From Symsagittifera roscoffensis (Eukaryota > Xenacoelomorpha > Acoela > Convolutidae), in the NCBI RefSeq assembly GCF_963678635.1, contig NC_087070.1:52178750-52242749 (forward strand): a stretch of DNA of 64,000 bases, read 5' to 3'. Shown here one piece after another: positions 33,428 to 44,667 of this stretch. The notes under the pieces were generated by a model. The model ran no database searches. It was not told the DNA's origin and saw only the letters and a program-made list of their open reading frames with translations. Position 1 is the stretch's first letter. Each line of letters starts with the position of its first letter. Both the position numbers and the translations under genes were made by a program.

Positions 33428-34872
33428 TATTCGATTCAATTTTTTGAAATGCAAAATAGTAAAAACTGTGACAAATAGGTAAATTTTTATCCTTTTCAGC
33501 CGAAATTTGTGAACAGGTGGGTTTGTTTGCGCTAACTTAATCAATCTTAAATTACCTCAAAAAAATGGCTGTACTTTATAAACTGCGATTAAGAAATGTT
33601 AAACTAACACGTCTCCACTACCGCAAAAAGGACCACAAAATTCCTACAGTACCTTACAATCATCTTAACAATGGCCATACATAAGTCATATAAGCAAACA
33701 AAGTAATTAACAACCACATATTTTTACCAATTTTTCTCAATGAGCCATGACAACGGAAATATGTTCTTCTAGAAGAACCACCAAGGTTGCCCAGTTTAGT
33801 AATAAAAGATACCGAATCTAGTGGTGCTAAGATGCTGTGATTGATGCTATGGTTGTCTTTGCAGCTTGTCTAGTGACCGCACAATTCGATTTTGGGCAAA
33901 AGTTACGACTGAATTGAATCAATCCTACCAAAAAACTTAAGTAATTTCTGATCGATCTGAAAGCCAACAGCACCATTAAATGCCGTGTGGTTGGATGCTA
34001 ATCGATTTTGCTACAAGAGGCGTTTTTGTTGCCAAATCCGACGCTTCACGGCTCTCAGCTAAACCTACAGGTTTCACTACAAATCGACAGTTGAAAGTTA
34101 TATTTAAACGGGACAAATTTTGACGTATCGACTTTTTGTTTCGACTTAGTGCTCGACTTTTTATTTCTATTGTTATTTCTATTTTGTTTTTCTGTCTTGA
34201 CTTTGTGTTTGACTGACTCTACTTTGTGTTTCGACTTCAAGAATTGTTTGCCGAACTGTGACCTGTGTTCGACCCGTAATGGTCGAAACATAAATCGCAA
34301 ACATCGACCCTGGATGTCATACGATAATTATGTCTAAGAAAGTTAACAAATTTTTTGAATATAATTTGAAAATATGAGGGGGTCCAACTAGGCGGACACA
34401 TCTAGAAAACTGGGAAAACCCAAGAGTTGTGCTCCTCATATTTGACTCAAGTCATCTAACTTCGTGCCGGGTACGGTTCCCCACATTTTCGTCAGCAGAG
34501 GGTGCAAGTGACGGGACATCCGCGTCAGCCGCGCGCATTTCGGGACCGAGAATGCCTTGTCAATCTGGATTTTTGTCAATCATAATTTTTGAATAAAAAT
34601 TTGAAATTATGCCAAATAAGTTTTCCGAGTTTTCTCAAAACAGTTAAATACCCATAGGCGCGAATGCAGAAGGAACGCACGTTAATTTAACTCGTATTGA
34701 TGAGTGTCGTGAAATGCTTGTAATTATTAATGCTGATGTCTTAAATAATAGAATTTTTTCTTAAATACGTACAATTTGTAATCAAAACTTACACCGCCCG
34801 TAATTTTTGCTCCTTCAAAATTCACTTTTTCATTATAACTAGGATGAATAACAAATTAGTTATAAGGATAAA
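33428..34872. other. Intergenic sequence downstream of the transporter gene
   Basis: No gene is supported. A G+C-richer patch lies at 34,460-34,600. The stretch 34,110-34,280 repeats 'cgactt', 'tttcgac' and 'actttgtgtt' irregularly. On the minus strand this is the 3' side of the transporter gene, but I found no canonical AATAAA close to its stop. Confidence 0.4.
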
Positions 34873-36207
34873 CTAATTAGTCAGTACAATTTTATCGATG
34901 TCTTTGCTGCTGCCGAGCTCGTCCTTGAGTAAATAGAAGGTGGCGAATATTCCGGCAACTGTGCTTCCGGCTGCATGTGACAAACAGCTCCAGTGGAACC
35001 CTAAATATTCCATCACAACTCCTCCGAACAGACTCTGGCCTATTACCATTCCAATTCCAAAACAGCCACAATACAAGGCCGAGTTGTACATGTTAATTGT
35101 GTCCATGTGAACACTGTCCATTCTAAGGAATATGTTACGTAATAATGGAATTAAAGAAACGAACGTGGCACTTGCACTTGCCCCAACTATAACTGTGAAA
35201 ACTTCAGCAAAAAATAAATTGGGCTCAAAAAAGGCGGAAAAACCAAGAAGTGCTAATCCTAATACGTTTGTAATGCAACCGCAAACAATGAAAATAAAAA
35301 CGCCGAATCCTTTGTCAATCAGAAACCCAAAGGCGGGAGAACTAAAAGCTCGCGCAATCGTAAAGGGTAGAAAATATTTTCCAGCCAGCTCGCTTGATAT
35401 TTGAAATTCATTGAACAGGTATGAAGAAAAGGATACTAAATAAAAACCAGTTGAAGATCCCCCCAAAATAGCCGCGCATGACAAAATTGCAACCCCGGGG
35501 TTGCTCAAGTAGTCATAAACCGAAATATTTATCTGGTATTGTTTGAATTTATTTTTATCCTCGTCAATTTTCAAGTCAATTTCGGACGTCGAAAACTCGT
35601 CAAACTGTAAATCGCTGCTCTCATTTGTGTTGTCGGGTAGAATTGAGTAACAACAGCTGGCTAGCGTGATTTGTAAGACTCCAGCCGCGTAAAATGGAAA
35701 CTGAAAACCCCCCATGGCATAGAAAAAGCTTCCGAAAGGGGGTCCAATAATCATTCCTAGACAAAGAGACATCGCTAATGCACTGCAAATCTTACCCGTG
35801 TCATTAGGGAACAGTGCGATAAATATCGCAGACCCGTTGCACCAAAGAAGGGTTATTGCAGCGCCCATTGAAGAACGAATAATAACCGAAGCTGCTAAAA
35901 GTATAACAGTGCTATTGATTAACTGAATTTGGCTAAAAATGAGGCACAAAATTCCCAATAAAAATGACCCGAGGCAAAAGAGAAGCCTTCTGTTTTTAAT
36001 ATTGCGGAACATCATAGCGATCAGACAGGTAACTAGGGATGTGAAATCGCTGGCTGAAACGATTATTCCGATATTTGATGGTGAGAGTCTTTTGATCAAA
36101 AGTTCATTTGGCATAAAAGGAGTCCAGAAAGAATCGTGCAAGCCAGTCGCAACAAAAAGCGACAGGCCCGAAAGAAGGGCTAAAACTTCTTTGGTAAAGA
36201 ACGCCAT
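34873..36207 (-). CDS. MFS transporter, SLC18B1-like (vesicular polyamine transporter family)
   Basis: This is a membrane carrier of the major facilitator superfamily, predicted to have 12 membrane spans and to move small organic solutes across vesicle or plasma membranes. I start it at the Met at 36,207 (AAAAAAATGG, a good initiation context), giving 444 residues. The open frame extends upstream to 36,297 without a better start. Visible marks are 'FMPNELLIKRLSPSNIGIIV' after span 1, a basic turn 'RNIKNRR' between spans 2 and 3, 'FPNDTGK' and 'GPPFGSFFYAMGGFQFPF' around span 5, and a long acidic loop 'SSDLQFDEFSTSEIDLKIDE' between spans 6 and 7. Layout and motifs resemble SLC18B1, whose human member carries polyamines. 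Substrate here is not shown. The whole frame is uninterrupted by introns, so it is a single-exon gene or a retrocopy. It is the only convincing host gene in the window. Confidence 0.85.
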   Translation of the reverse strand: MAFFTKEVLALLSGLSLFVATGLHDSFWTPFMPNELLIKRLSPSNIGIIVSASDFTSLVTCLIAMMFRNIKNRRLLFCLGSFLLGILCLIFSQIQLINSTVILLAASVIIRSSMGAAITLLWCNGSAIFIALFPNDTGKICSALAMSLCLGMIIGPPFGSFFYAMGGFQFPFYAAGVLQITLASCCYSILPDNTNESSDLQFDEFSTSEIDLKIDEDKNKFKQYQINISVYDYLSNPGVAILSCAAILGGSSTGFYLVSFSSYLFNEFQISSELAGKYFLPFTIARAFSSPAFGFLIDKGFGVFIFIVCGCITNVLGLALLGFSAFFEPNLFFAEVFTVIVGASASATFVSLIPLLRNIFLRMDSVHMDTINMYNSALYCGCFGIGMVIGQSLFGGVVMEYLGFHWSCLSHAAGSTVAGIFATFYLLKDELGSSKDIDKIVLTN

Positions 36208-36297
36208 TTTTTTGGAAAAAAGAAATGAACTTTGTTCAAAGTTCAAGTAAACTTTATTTTGCGAGAAAACGAAGTGAAACTCAATGAGAATTTTCAA

Positions 36298-39200
36298 AAG
36301 CCCGTGACAAGCTTGCTTTCTTTTATGCCGATCTTTGTTCGTAGATCTTTCATTAACTGTTTATTTAGGAGATAAAAGAAAACTGACCTCTAAAAACCAT
36401 CATATACAGTTTGTTTTCTGATGGTAACGCCAAGAAGGCTCTTTATTTCAAATATTTCAAACAAAGATTCTAACGAGTCAATATAAACAGAGACACAATT
36501 ACTGCCTTTAAAGTTAAGACAGAAAGTAGACGAGGCTGAGATGTGAGTTTTTTATTTCGAACCCAAAAGATTTGCTATCGGTCGGCCACATTTCGATCGG
36601 TTGTGTGGGCGTGACACCTCTGTTATAAGAAATCGACGCTTTCATCTATCAATATATCCAATTGATAAATACTATGATCTAAAGTTTAGTTTTGGCTTTC
36701 CGGCTAAGCTCTTAACGCATTTTAGTCTGTTCATAGTTTAACGCTGTATCGATAGACTTTGTAGAAATATTTTTTTTCAATATATTTCTCTAAATGCCAA
36801 GAGGACTTCCGAATCACAAAACAAAGTTTGCAAGTTTTTCTCCAATTTTTTTCAGAATTTCTTTCTTATTTGCTGTGATTTTACAAACTAAAAATGAAAA
36901 AATGATTGAATTTGGCGAAAGACTGCAAGAATGAGGAATATATAATAATGGCTAACAATATTGACCAATTAGTGTTAGAATTAAGTAGAGGAGGCCAGCC
37001 TTTCCGAAGATTTCGTCTAACTAAGTCTGAAAATTGAACAAATTCAGACTTGTTTTTCTCAAAACTGAAACTATTTTTTGTTGAGTTTTATAGAATCCCA
37101 ATCAAGCCCAATAGGAATTCAATGTGACAAAAGTTTCTTTGAGGTAATCAAAGTTAAATAAAAAACTAGAAAGTTAAAATTTTTCGAAAAACGAAAAAAG
37201 TAAATAAAAATAAAATATTCAAATTAAAATAAAAATCTAAAAGAAAATAGACTTTTTTTGAAGGACTGTTTCAAGAAAATGTTTTCACTTATTTTGAAGG
37301 AAACTTTTTCAGAAACAAGTTGATAGAAAAATCCGGTAGTATTATAGTTTTGTGAGAAAAAATTTTTATCGAGGAAAACATAGTTGAATAGAAACCAGAT
37401 AGACTTAAACACAAAAAAAACTCTCTCCCATACAGGCAACAAGCAAAATAATATTCAAAATATTTTGAGAAAAATCTGATCAAACCCAGGCAACAAGTAC
37501 AGTAATTCGATACTTTGAAACCGCTGTTACATCCCGCCTTGCTATGCAACTGTAATTGAAACTCGCATGGGAAACAGACAAAATATTTTTCCCACCTTTT
37601 TACGGTACTTTATGTAGAAACCGTAGCAAAAATAGACAAAATATAATGATAAACTTACTAAAATGGTTTTTTGGTAAGATTTCCCAAATTTTGATCAATA
37701 CTTCATCAGTTTTTATTCTGAAACTTAAATTTTTATCTAAAAAATGCAAACTGAAATTACTTAAGATTTTTTTTTTCATACTTTTACGAGTTTATTTACT
37801 CGATTTAGGATCATTTGAACATAAATGGCGCCGGAGGTCTGTCAAACAAGTTGATGGTTTTGAAGACACACTGGACCCTCGTTTCTACAATACATAATCA
37901 GAGTAAAAAACTTAAACTGCATATGAATTAATTTTGGTTCACTTGAGTTTACATGAAATCAGTTTTCTTATTTCCAATAACTAAATTTTTTAAACAAATT
38001 TCTTTTGATTTATATGAAAGTTTACAAAAAAGATCTGAAATTGATATTTATTTTTTTTGATCCACCACTTTTTGAAATAAGAAATATATAAAAATGATCT
38101 AAGCTTGTAAAGGCTCCTTACTGTTATTTTGTTGAACCACGACTACAAATCGATCAAAATTGAGTTTTTTATCAGTTAAAAATAATCGATTGTAATCGAA
38201 CTGAAATGAATTATATTACTGCTATTTAATGAAGCATCAAAAGCAATTTGAAATTGATTATGTTTTTATAGAGGTTGACAAGAAAAATGAAGTAAAAAAA
38301 ATTTCTCCCTATTGAAATAGATAGGGGTGAAGTTGTCACGCACACAAAATTTAACACTTTAGAAACATTATATTAACTTCAATTTTCTTCTATAACGCAT
38401 TTTAAGATTTTTCGTATTGGCAAAAATAAGATTGCAATCGGTTACTGCAAGTAAAATTTACTTTTCAGCAATCTAGTTTTTTATGCACTAAATAATGGAT
38501 TTTTGTAACTATCCAATCGATTACAAACAATTGCTATTTAAATTTATTTAATTCGATTCGATAATCACCAAAGTCCTTTGAAATTGCATATTGTGGTACA
38601 GATTATGTATCAGATTTTTAAAATAGTATATACAATTTGTAAACAGAATATATACTTCATGAATTTCATTCTATTTTCGTTCAATTTTTTTCGTTCAAAA
38701 AAAAAATGTTACTTGTTTTAGTGAAAATATGAGAATATCAAAAATAAAAAAAAAACGACATAAACTCGTCAAAGAAAAAGCAAAAACTAAAAAAAAGGCC
38801 TTTTTTGACGAATTTATGACATTTTTTTTTCGATTTTAGTTAATGTCATATTTTCGCTAAAGCAAGTAACATTTATTTACATGATTCGACATTATCTTTG
38901 TGAAAAATGCAGAACATGAGTGAGTACTAGTTGTGTTGGTAGATATTGTTTGTGTGTGTATCTGTTGGTGTTGTTGGGGGAGTGTTCAGTTTTTTTTTTT
39001 AAAAGTGGTTGCAATTTAGCTCATTCCCAAGTATTTTCGAATCGCAATGAAATTTGATAAGACCATAACAGTTTGATAAAACGAACTTTTAAAAACATCT
39101 TTGTGTTTAAGAAACTAACTTTTGATTCAGCTGTAGTTGATCAAGTTTCGTGAAATTTTATCCGCTTCACAGAATTAAAAAAAAAATTATGAAAATAGTG

Positions 39201-39637
39201 CATAAAAACTATGAAGATTTCGACAAACATAATAAAACAGCACTTCATATAATTCCTTCATACCTCTACAATCAAGAAGAAAATTATTGAAAATTTTTTT
39301 GAGGTTATCAACAGTGGATCTCATGCAAACAAAGAGGAATTCAATTTAGATGCTGAAATTTCAAAGCAAACCAAAAAAAGTTAGTGTTGGAGTTTTGCCG
39401 TTCCCAATACCCATAGGATCGCTTATAAGGGCTCGTATAAGAACTGAAACCCTGCCCAAGGATAGCATGTGCACTGGTTCAGAAACAGAACACTGACCAA
39501 AAAATTGAGGTACAAAAAGAATTTTCTGAGCATAAATTGAAATGTACTCAAAAGATAGAACGAATTGTGTCCTTAGAGGAAGTTTTTGATCACCGACTTC
39601 ACATATTACAATCAGTTTGGAGTTTAGATTGTTTTTC
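36298..39637. other. AT-rich intergenic stretch
   Basis: About 3.3 kb upstream of the transporter gene have no supported gene. The listed short frames are low-complexity AT-rich accidents. The one clear structure is the foldback at 38,704-38,874. A G/T-rich run lies at 38,930-38,995. Confidence 0.5.
38704..38874. repeat. Foldback element: 70-bp inverted repeat
   Basis: Arms 38,704-38,773 and 38,804-38,874 are inverted copies with good identity, for example 'aaatgttacttg' against 'caagtaacattt' at the ends and 'cgtcaaa' against 'tttgacg' inside, around a ~30-nt centre. This could be a small MITE-like foldback or could yield a hairpin RNA. Confidence 0.85.
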
Positions 39638-39692
39638 TTATTAGCTCCTGTTCAATCTTATTAAAACAATAAGATTCAACAGGAGCTAATAA
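39638..39692. repeat. 25-bp near-perfect hairpin
   Basis: Arms 39,638-39,662 and 39,668-39,692 pair at 24 of 25 positions around a 5-nt loop (aaaac). It lies 25 bp before an open frame of 266 codons. The precise pairing is unusual in this otherwise decayed AT-rich stretch. Confidence 0.85.
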
Positions 39693-39716
39693 AAAATAAT
39701 TTAACTCCATATTGAT

Positions 39717-40517
39717 TTGTCCAATACAGCCAATTTTGAATCACAAAAAGCAAACTCAATATTTGATACTCATAACAGCCCTATAAAAGAAAGCTATGAA
39801 GAGATCTATAAAAAAAACTCTGGGAGCAGGGAAAGATTTCAGTTTATAAAAATACACTCGATGAGGAAAGAAATCAAAAACTGGAGTTATCATTACTGGG
39901 ATATAAACCATTTCAATGCTGTGCACGGTGTGCCGTTTCTTCGTAATTGCCTCCGCTTTGTTGTTTGCCAATATCCAAATAACTTTCCTGGAGTTAAATT
40001 AACCCCTGATTACATCACTAAGGCTTCGTCTATCTTCAATTATTTCTTGCGGAACATCATCTTCAGGCAATACAACACCACCAGCATAATTATGATGTTT
40101 TTAGGTTCACTAATCAGCACTATCGGTATCTATAAAACACGCGTGGAAATTTCAGTGGTAAAAAATAATTTGTTAGGTAATATATATAAAAATCTTCTTC
40201 AACAATCCAGTATTTTTTTCTTCGATTACAATGCTTCTGTTTTTATCCCAACTATCGTCTCTATGATTGCAACTAATGATCTTGATCAAATTGTAATTCA
40301 TAGCAGATTGAAAAAACGAAACTGCAGATTCAATTTTTTACGGGTTGTCAGAGTTTTTCCGCATAAAAATTACGCAGTGACATTCTTACGCATTTTACTA
40401 TCAAAATCGATTCCTCTAAGGCGCACTAGTGTTCTTATTCATTGTTATTTAATCCATTTTTCTCTTTATATCAATCGTTATTTGTATGCTAATTATATGA
40501 TTTTAGAAACAACTTAA
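39717..40517 (+). other. Long open frame of unknown nature, possibly LINE 4 upstream part
   Basis: A 266-codon open stretch opens with TTG, not ATG. The first internal Met is in 'HSMRKEIKNWSYHYWDINH'. Composition is Ile/Asn/Phe/Tyr-rich, as expected from AT-rich DNA. I recognise no domain. It lies upstream of a CR1/jockey-like RT remnant in the same orientation, so it may be decayed LINE sequence, or a chance open frame. I would not call it a gene. Confidence 0.3.
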
Positions 40518-41329
40518 AGCAAACAGAAATTGGCGAAATAAGAACCGGAAAAAACAATTGCGTAATGGGGCTGGGTAATCCGAATATTCTCCTCAAACGC
40601 CTGGTATTCGACAGCAATAATTATCAGCATTGAGCTGTAAAAAAATATTTTGAAGATAAACTACGATAGTTTTTACAGACAAGTACTCCTGAGATGTTGA
40701 ACAATGTTTTTAAATCTAATATTGTGACAACTACGAATTCATGTGCCACTCAGGAAACAACATTGTTTCGAAATGATCACCCTAGAGTAGTTTTAGAAGA
40801 CGTACAGTTTATATCACATTTATTTTGACAAAACAAAATGAGTGCGAAAAATGGAAGATCATAAATGACAAAAAAAAATTTAAAAAGAGCAAGTAGCTTT
40901 TCTATACTGAAAACTTCTTTTGAAGAATCAACAGCAAATCATACCAAACTGGCAAGCCTCCTAAACTACAAGTTTTCAACGCTAGGCAGTTCCTTTGAGA
41001 AAAAAATAAAGTTCCAAATTTTTTATAGATGATTCAGAAAAAAAACAATAAGTTTTCGTTCCATTTTGTCACAACCATTTATTGCAAAAAAAATTATAAA
41101 ATTTTGACGCAAAAAATCACAGAGAATGTCTGATACTGCATGGGCTTTGGAAGATGGATAAAATGAATTGTACAAATGTAGAGGCAACAAACCTTCCTTC
41201 CTATTGAGTTTTTGAATAAAAAATGTATCCGGAGTTACTCAAAAAAAGCATTTGTTGTGCTAATTTAAAAAAAACGACTCAGAAGAGCCTGAAAACTAAA
41301 CAAAAATTTCCAGAACCAAAATATTATTG

Positions 41330-42070
41330 AACAAATTTTCTTTGAACAATTGAATGAACTTCTTCACTCCAACAACCTCATAAGCAACACTCCATTTAGA
41401 TTTTGATTGTCTCGTTCAACAATTAGCGCTTTTTTACTTTGCACAGAATCCATTCGAAAAATGTTGCTTGCTCATTACTAGATCTATCAAAAAAATTTGA
41501 TTCTACTCATCATGGTTGCCTAAAAAAGCTGAATAAGTTAAGTTTTCAAGAAAGCGCATTAACAACGATGTTACAATTAGTCACAAGCAACCAAAAGCAG
41601 AAAAAATGTAAGCAACATCATATTTTCTTGGATTTTACTTCACCAGGGTTCTCACGGGGTACTGAATTGTTTTTCTTTAACAAATGATCCTAAAAGAGTC
41701 TCAATTCTAAAACTGTAAATTGTGAGTTTTGTAGACAACAGACTAATTTTTTAAGACATCACAATGAAAATTTTGCACTGCAACAACTGAAAGAAAATTG
41801 CAACATCATATCAGAAAAATTCGAATCCCACTTCCTTAAACTCCATGCAAAAAAATGAATTTATTGCTTTACGTCAAAAAATTTATTGCTTTAGGTCAAA
41901 AAGGAGAAATCAACAAAAGATTTTGAGAAGAAGGGCTTGCGGAAAAAAAACACCATTTCCAATTAAAACAAGAATTCTGATTTTCAATGAGCTTGTCTTA
42001 TGTCATCTACACTACCCAGTCATTCTTTTAGATCGAAGAGAACCCAAGAATAAAAAACACTGATTTTTTT
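41330..42070 (+). mobile_element. LINE 4: CR1/jockey-like reverse transcriptase remnant
   Basis: Translated blocks in order are 'FEQLNELLHSNNLISNTPFR' (RT motif 1 region), 'STISAFLLCTESIRKMLLAH', 'CSLLDLSKKFDSTHHGCLKK' (motif A, normally LDLSKAFDxxDH) and 'QKNEFIALR...RILIFNELVLCHLHY' (motif E/thumb region). The order matches CR1/jockey-type LINE RTs. Stops and frameshifts occur throughout, and the catalytic YADD/FADD box is not recognisable. The remnant may extend back to about 40,500 and on to 42,240. Confidence 0.65.
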
Positions 42071-42240
42071 ACTTGAAACATATAACAGTAAGTACATAAA
42101 AAATTCTTTTTTCACAAGATCACTAATAATATGGAACAATTTTCATCAACAAGTACCCTTAGATGACGTACTGACTTATAAAAAAGTTATAGTAAGATTC
42201 AAAAATTGTTATATTTCCCTAATTAATACACTGTGACAAC

Positions 42241-43294
42241 CTACGGTAAACTATCATTGAAGACAATAAATTTTTTTGAGTTTTTCTCAAGGCCTTGTTA
42301 TGATTTTTTTTGCTACTCATAATTGTGTAGTGTAAAAACATGTATAATAAAAGTTGACTCACACTTGCTTCACGAAACTTATTTCAGTTTGCAAAAAAAG
42401 TGTTTTTTTTTCGACGGTGTATGCAGTTTACGATCACTTTCAGTCACAGATATTACTTTTGATAGTGTGATCTGCTGTTGATTAGTTGTGGTGAATTGTT
42501 TGAAAAAATCAGATGCAAAATTTCGATATGCCTGCGTCAGATTGTTAGCGGATGATTTTGATAATGCGGCGGATGATTTTGATTATATGGATGGTTTTGA
42601 TTATGTGGATTTGTTTTTTCGCCAAATTGTTTGCAGATAGCGCATTTCGAAATTTTGTCTCCGTTTCTAAAGGGACTTCATGGTTCACTGGTAGCTAAAA
42701 CTCCGTCAATTTTGTTGACTCATGCTTTATTTTGTCAGTTTTGTTGACTCATTGTTTTACGTCAATTATAATAGACCAATTTTTGTTTAGACAACCACGA
42801 ATTCAACCGACTAAAAAAAAGCATTTTTGCTTGAAAAGGTTTAAGATAATCCATCTCCTTGTTCAGAACATCAATCCTTGGTTTTCGATGCTAATTTATT
42901 TTGAACTTATGGTTTAGAATTAATTTTCCAAGCATTTGTGCCATTCGGCTAGAAAGCTGATGAAACGAAATTTGTTTTATGGTGCTGGAAATTTTTCATG
43001 GAAAGAAATTTCTTTTACGTCATGTATAATGGACCGCAGTTTTTTTGGACAACCGCAAGCTCAACAAAAAAAGCCTTTTTTGCTGGCTAAGATATAGGGT
43101 TACCAATCTCCTTGTTCAGAACAGCAATCTTTATATGCCGATGCTAATGTTATTCGCACTTATGAGTTCGAAATATGACCACAATGCTGATGAAAAAAAA
43201 TTGTTTTTGCTGCATCCGTCATACAAAAAGTTATTCTGGCTATTGGAGTGCTTATTCGAAGAAATGAACGAGTTGGGAAGGATCGGTTTGGACT
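42241..43294. repeat. Noncoding stretch with short repeats and a ~165-bp direct repeat
   Basis: About three tandem units of 'ggatgattttgattat' type lie at 42,550-42,611. A ~165-bp segment at 42,758-42,920 recurs at 43,015-43,178, sharing 'ttacgtca', 'tataat(a/g)gacc', 'gacaaccgc' or 'gacaaccac', and 'atctccttgttcagaaca'. The repeat lies just before the solo LTR. I see no gene. Confidence 0.65.
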
Positions 43295-44024
43295 AAATTG
43301 TGGATTTTTAAAATTCGTTCGTAGATGAAGACACGTGAAGATTTCTTTTTTCGCGACCACTGACAAAGCGATCACTGCTTTTCAATAGTCACAACAAGAA
43401 GAAACCGCTTAACTGGGCAGACGGAAGACTTAATTAAAGATTTTACTGTCACAACCGTTACCGTGCTGATTTCATCATTTGGGAAGGCTGAAAGCCAGGA
43501 TTGAAAACCGTTCTGGTGCTGAAGAGAGAGCTTATTTAGTGAAGACGACGAATCCGGAAGGGTCTTAGGAAAAGGGTAATTACTGAATTTTAACAATTTT
43601 CAGCTTCCTCGGATGTCTGTCTGGAATTGAATTTAATTAACCTCTAATCATTTTCAGATGATGAGAAGCTAGAAATTGAGTGAAAGTGTCGATCCATCTG
43701 CGATGGATATGATGATTTTATCTACTGAACAAAAACAGTAGTATTATAATAAAAACGTAGTAGCCCTGTTTTTGGGAGTGACATCGTGGTCTGATGATAC
43801 TGAGACCCAGCCATGAGCTCACTATTTTGCATATAATTTGAGCAATTCGGCCAATAGTTTTTCAGTAATTATGATTTCGTCGACCCGATGTTACAGAACC
43901 ATATTGAACGGGCTATGGTAGAGACGGTTAACAGCATGGGGGTGAAGCTCTGCTTTGGTGCTAGTCAGTCGTTTTAGAACCTAGCTTTTTTTCCATAGTT
44001 ATGTACTTTTGTGAAAATTTTACA
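43295..44024 (+). repeat. Solo LTR related to the 3' LTR of the right copy
   Basis: It matches the minus-strand LTR at 48,774-49,696 over most of its length. Shared blocks are 'aattgaatttaattaac', 'gatgagaagctag', 'tctactgaacaaaaac', 'actgagacccagccatgagc' (20 bases), 'gtcgacccgatgtta' and 'ggtagagacggt'. It ends TTTTACA at 44,024 where the other ends TGTTACA. The 5' boundary is approximate. No element sequence adjoins it, so it is a solo LTR. Confidence 0.8.
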
Positions 44025-44667
44025 ATTCGAAGCACTTTTAAATGTGCATTTCAACATATTAACAAGATATTTGAGTATTATTTCTGGTTGTTTTTTTCAG
44101 AATTGCAAATTAAGACTTTTTAGTTTAGAAGTTTATAATTAACAGTTACGTCAAATAGTTCATATTCATTGAAATCAACTCATGTAATGAGTATCTTAAA
44201 TCTTGACACAATAAACTGGTTATAAAATTGTTAAGAGTACGTCTAGGTAGTTTCTGAACTATTGCAGTACATTTTCTGATCAATTGGATATGGGGTATCC
44301 TAGTTCGCAATTTGTTTTGTGTTCTGTCTATGACTTGTGCTTGAAATACATTTTTATTACTGGATATAGAGTATACTGATACACTTCAAATATCTACTTT
44401 TTACGTTTTCATTTCAGTTTTTGTTCGATTTACTTTACTTTTAACAGATACCGGGCATCCTTGTTTATTGCTGAAGTCTTACATATTCTTGTTACTTAGT
44501 ATTCGAAGGAGCAAACTGTTTTTCGTATCTTCCATATTTCCCATACTACAAAAGTTTATAAATTGATTTTCCATGACGATGATAATTTCGAGTATGCGCA
44601 ACGAATAACTGCAACAACATACGTAAGCTATGCAACGTTTGGTGATACAAAAATATCATGCTAATTG
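44025..44667. other. AT-rich noncoding stretch
   Basis: No gene or repeat recognised between the solo LTR and the end of LINE 3. Confidence 0.4.

Noticed and set aside
35132-36250. Plus-strand frames inside the transporter gene
   Set aside because: They are antisense shadows of a well-supported 12-span membrane protein.
39717-40517. 266-codon frame as a host gene
   Set aside because: It lacks an ATG start, has no recognisable domain, is compositionally what AT-rich DNA would give, and lies in front of a LINE remnant in the same orientation.
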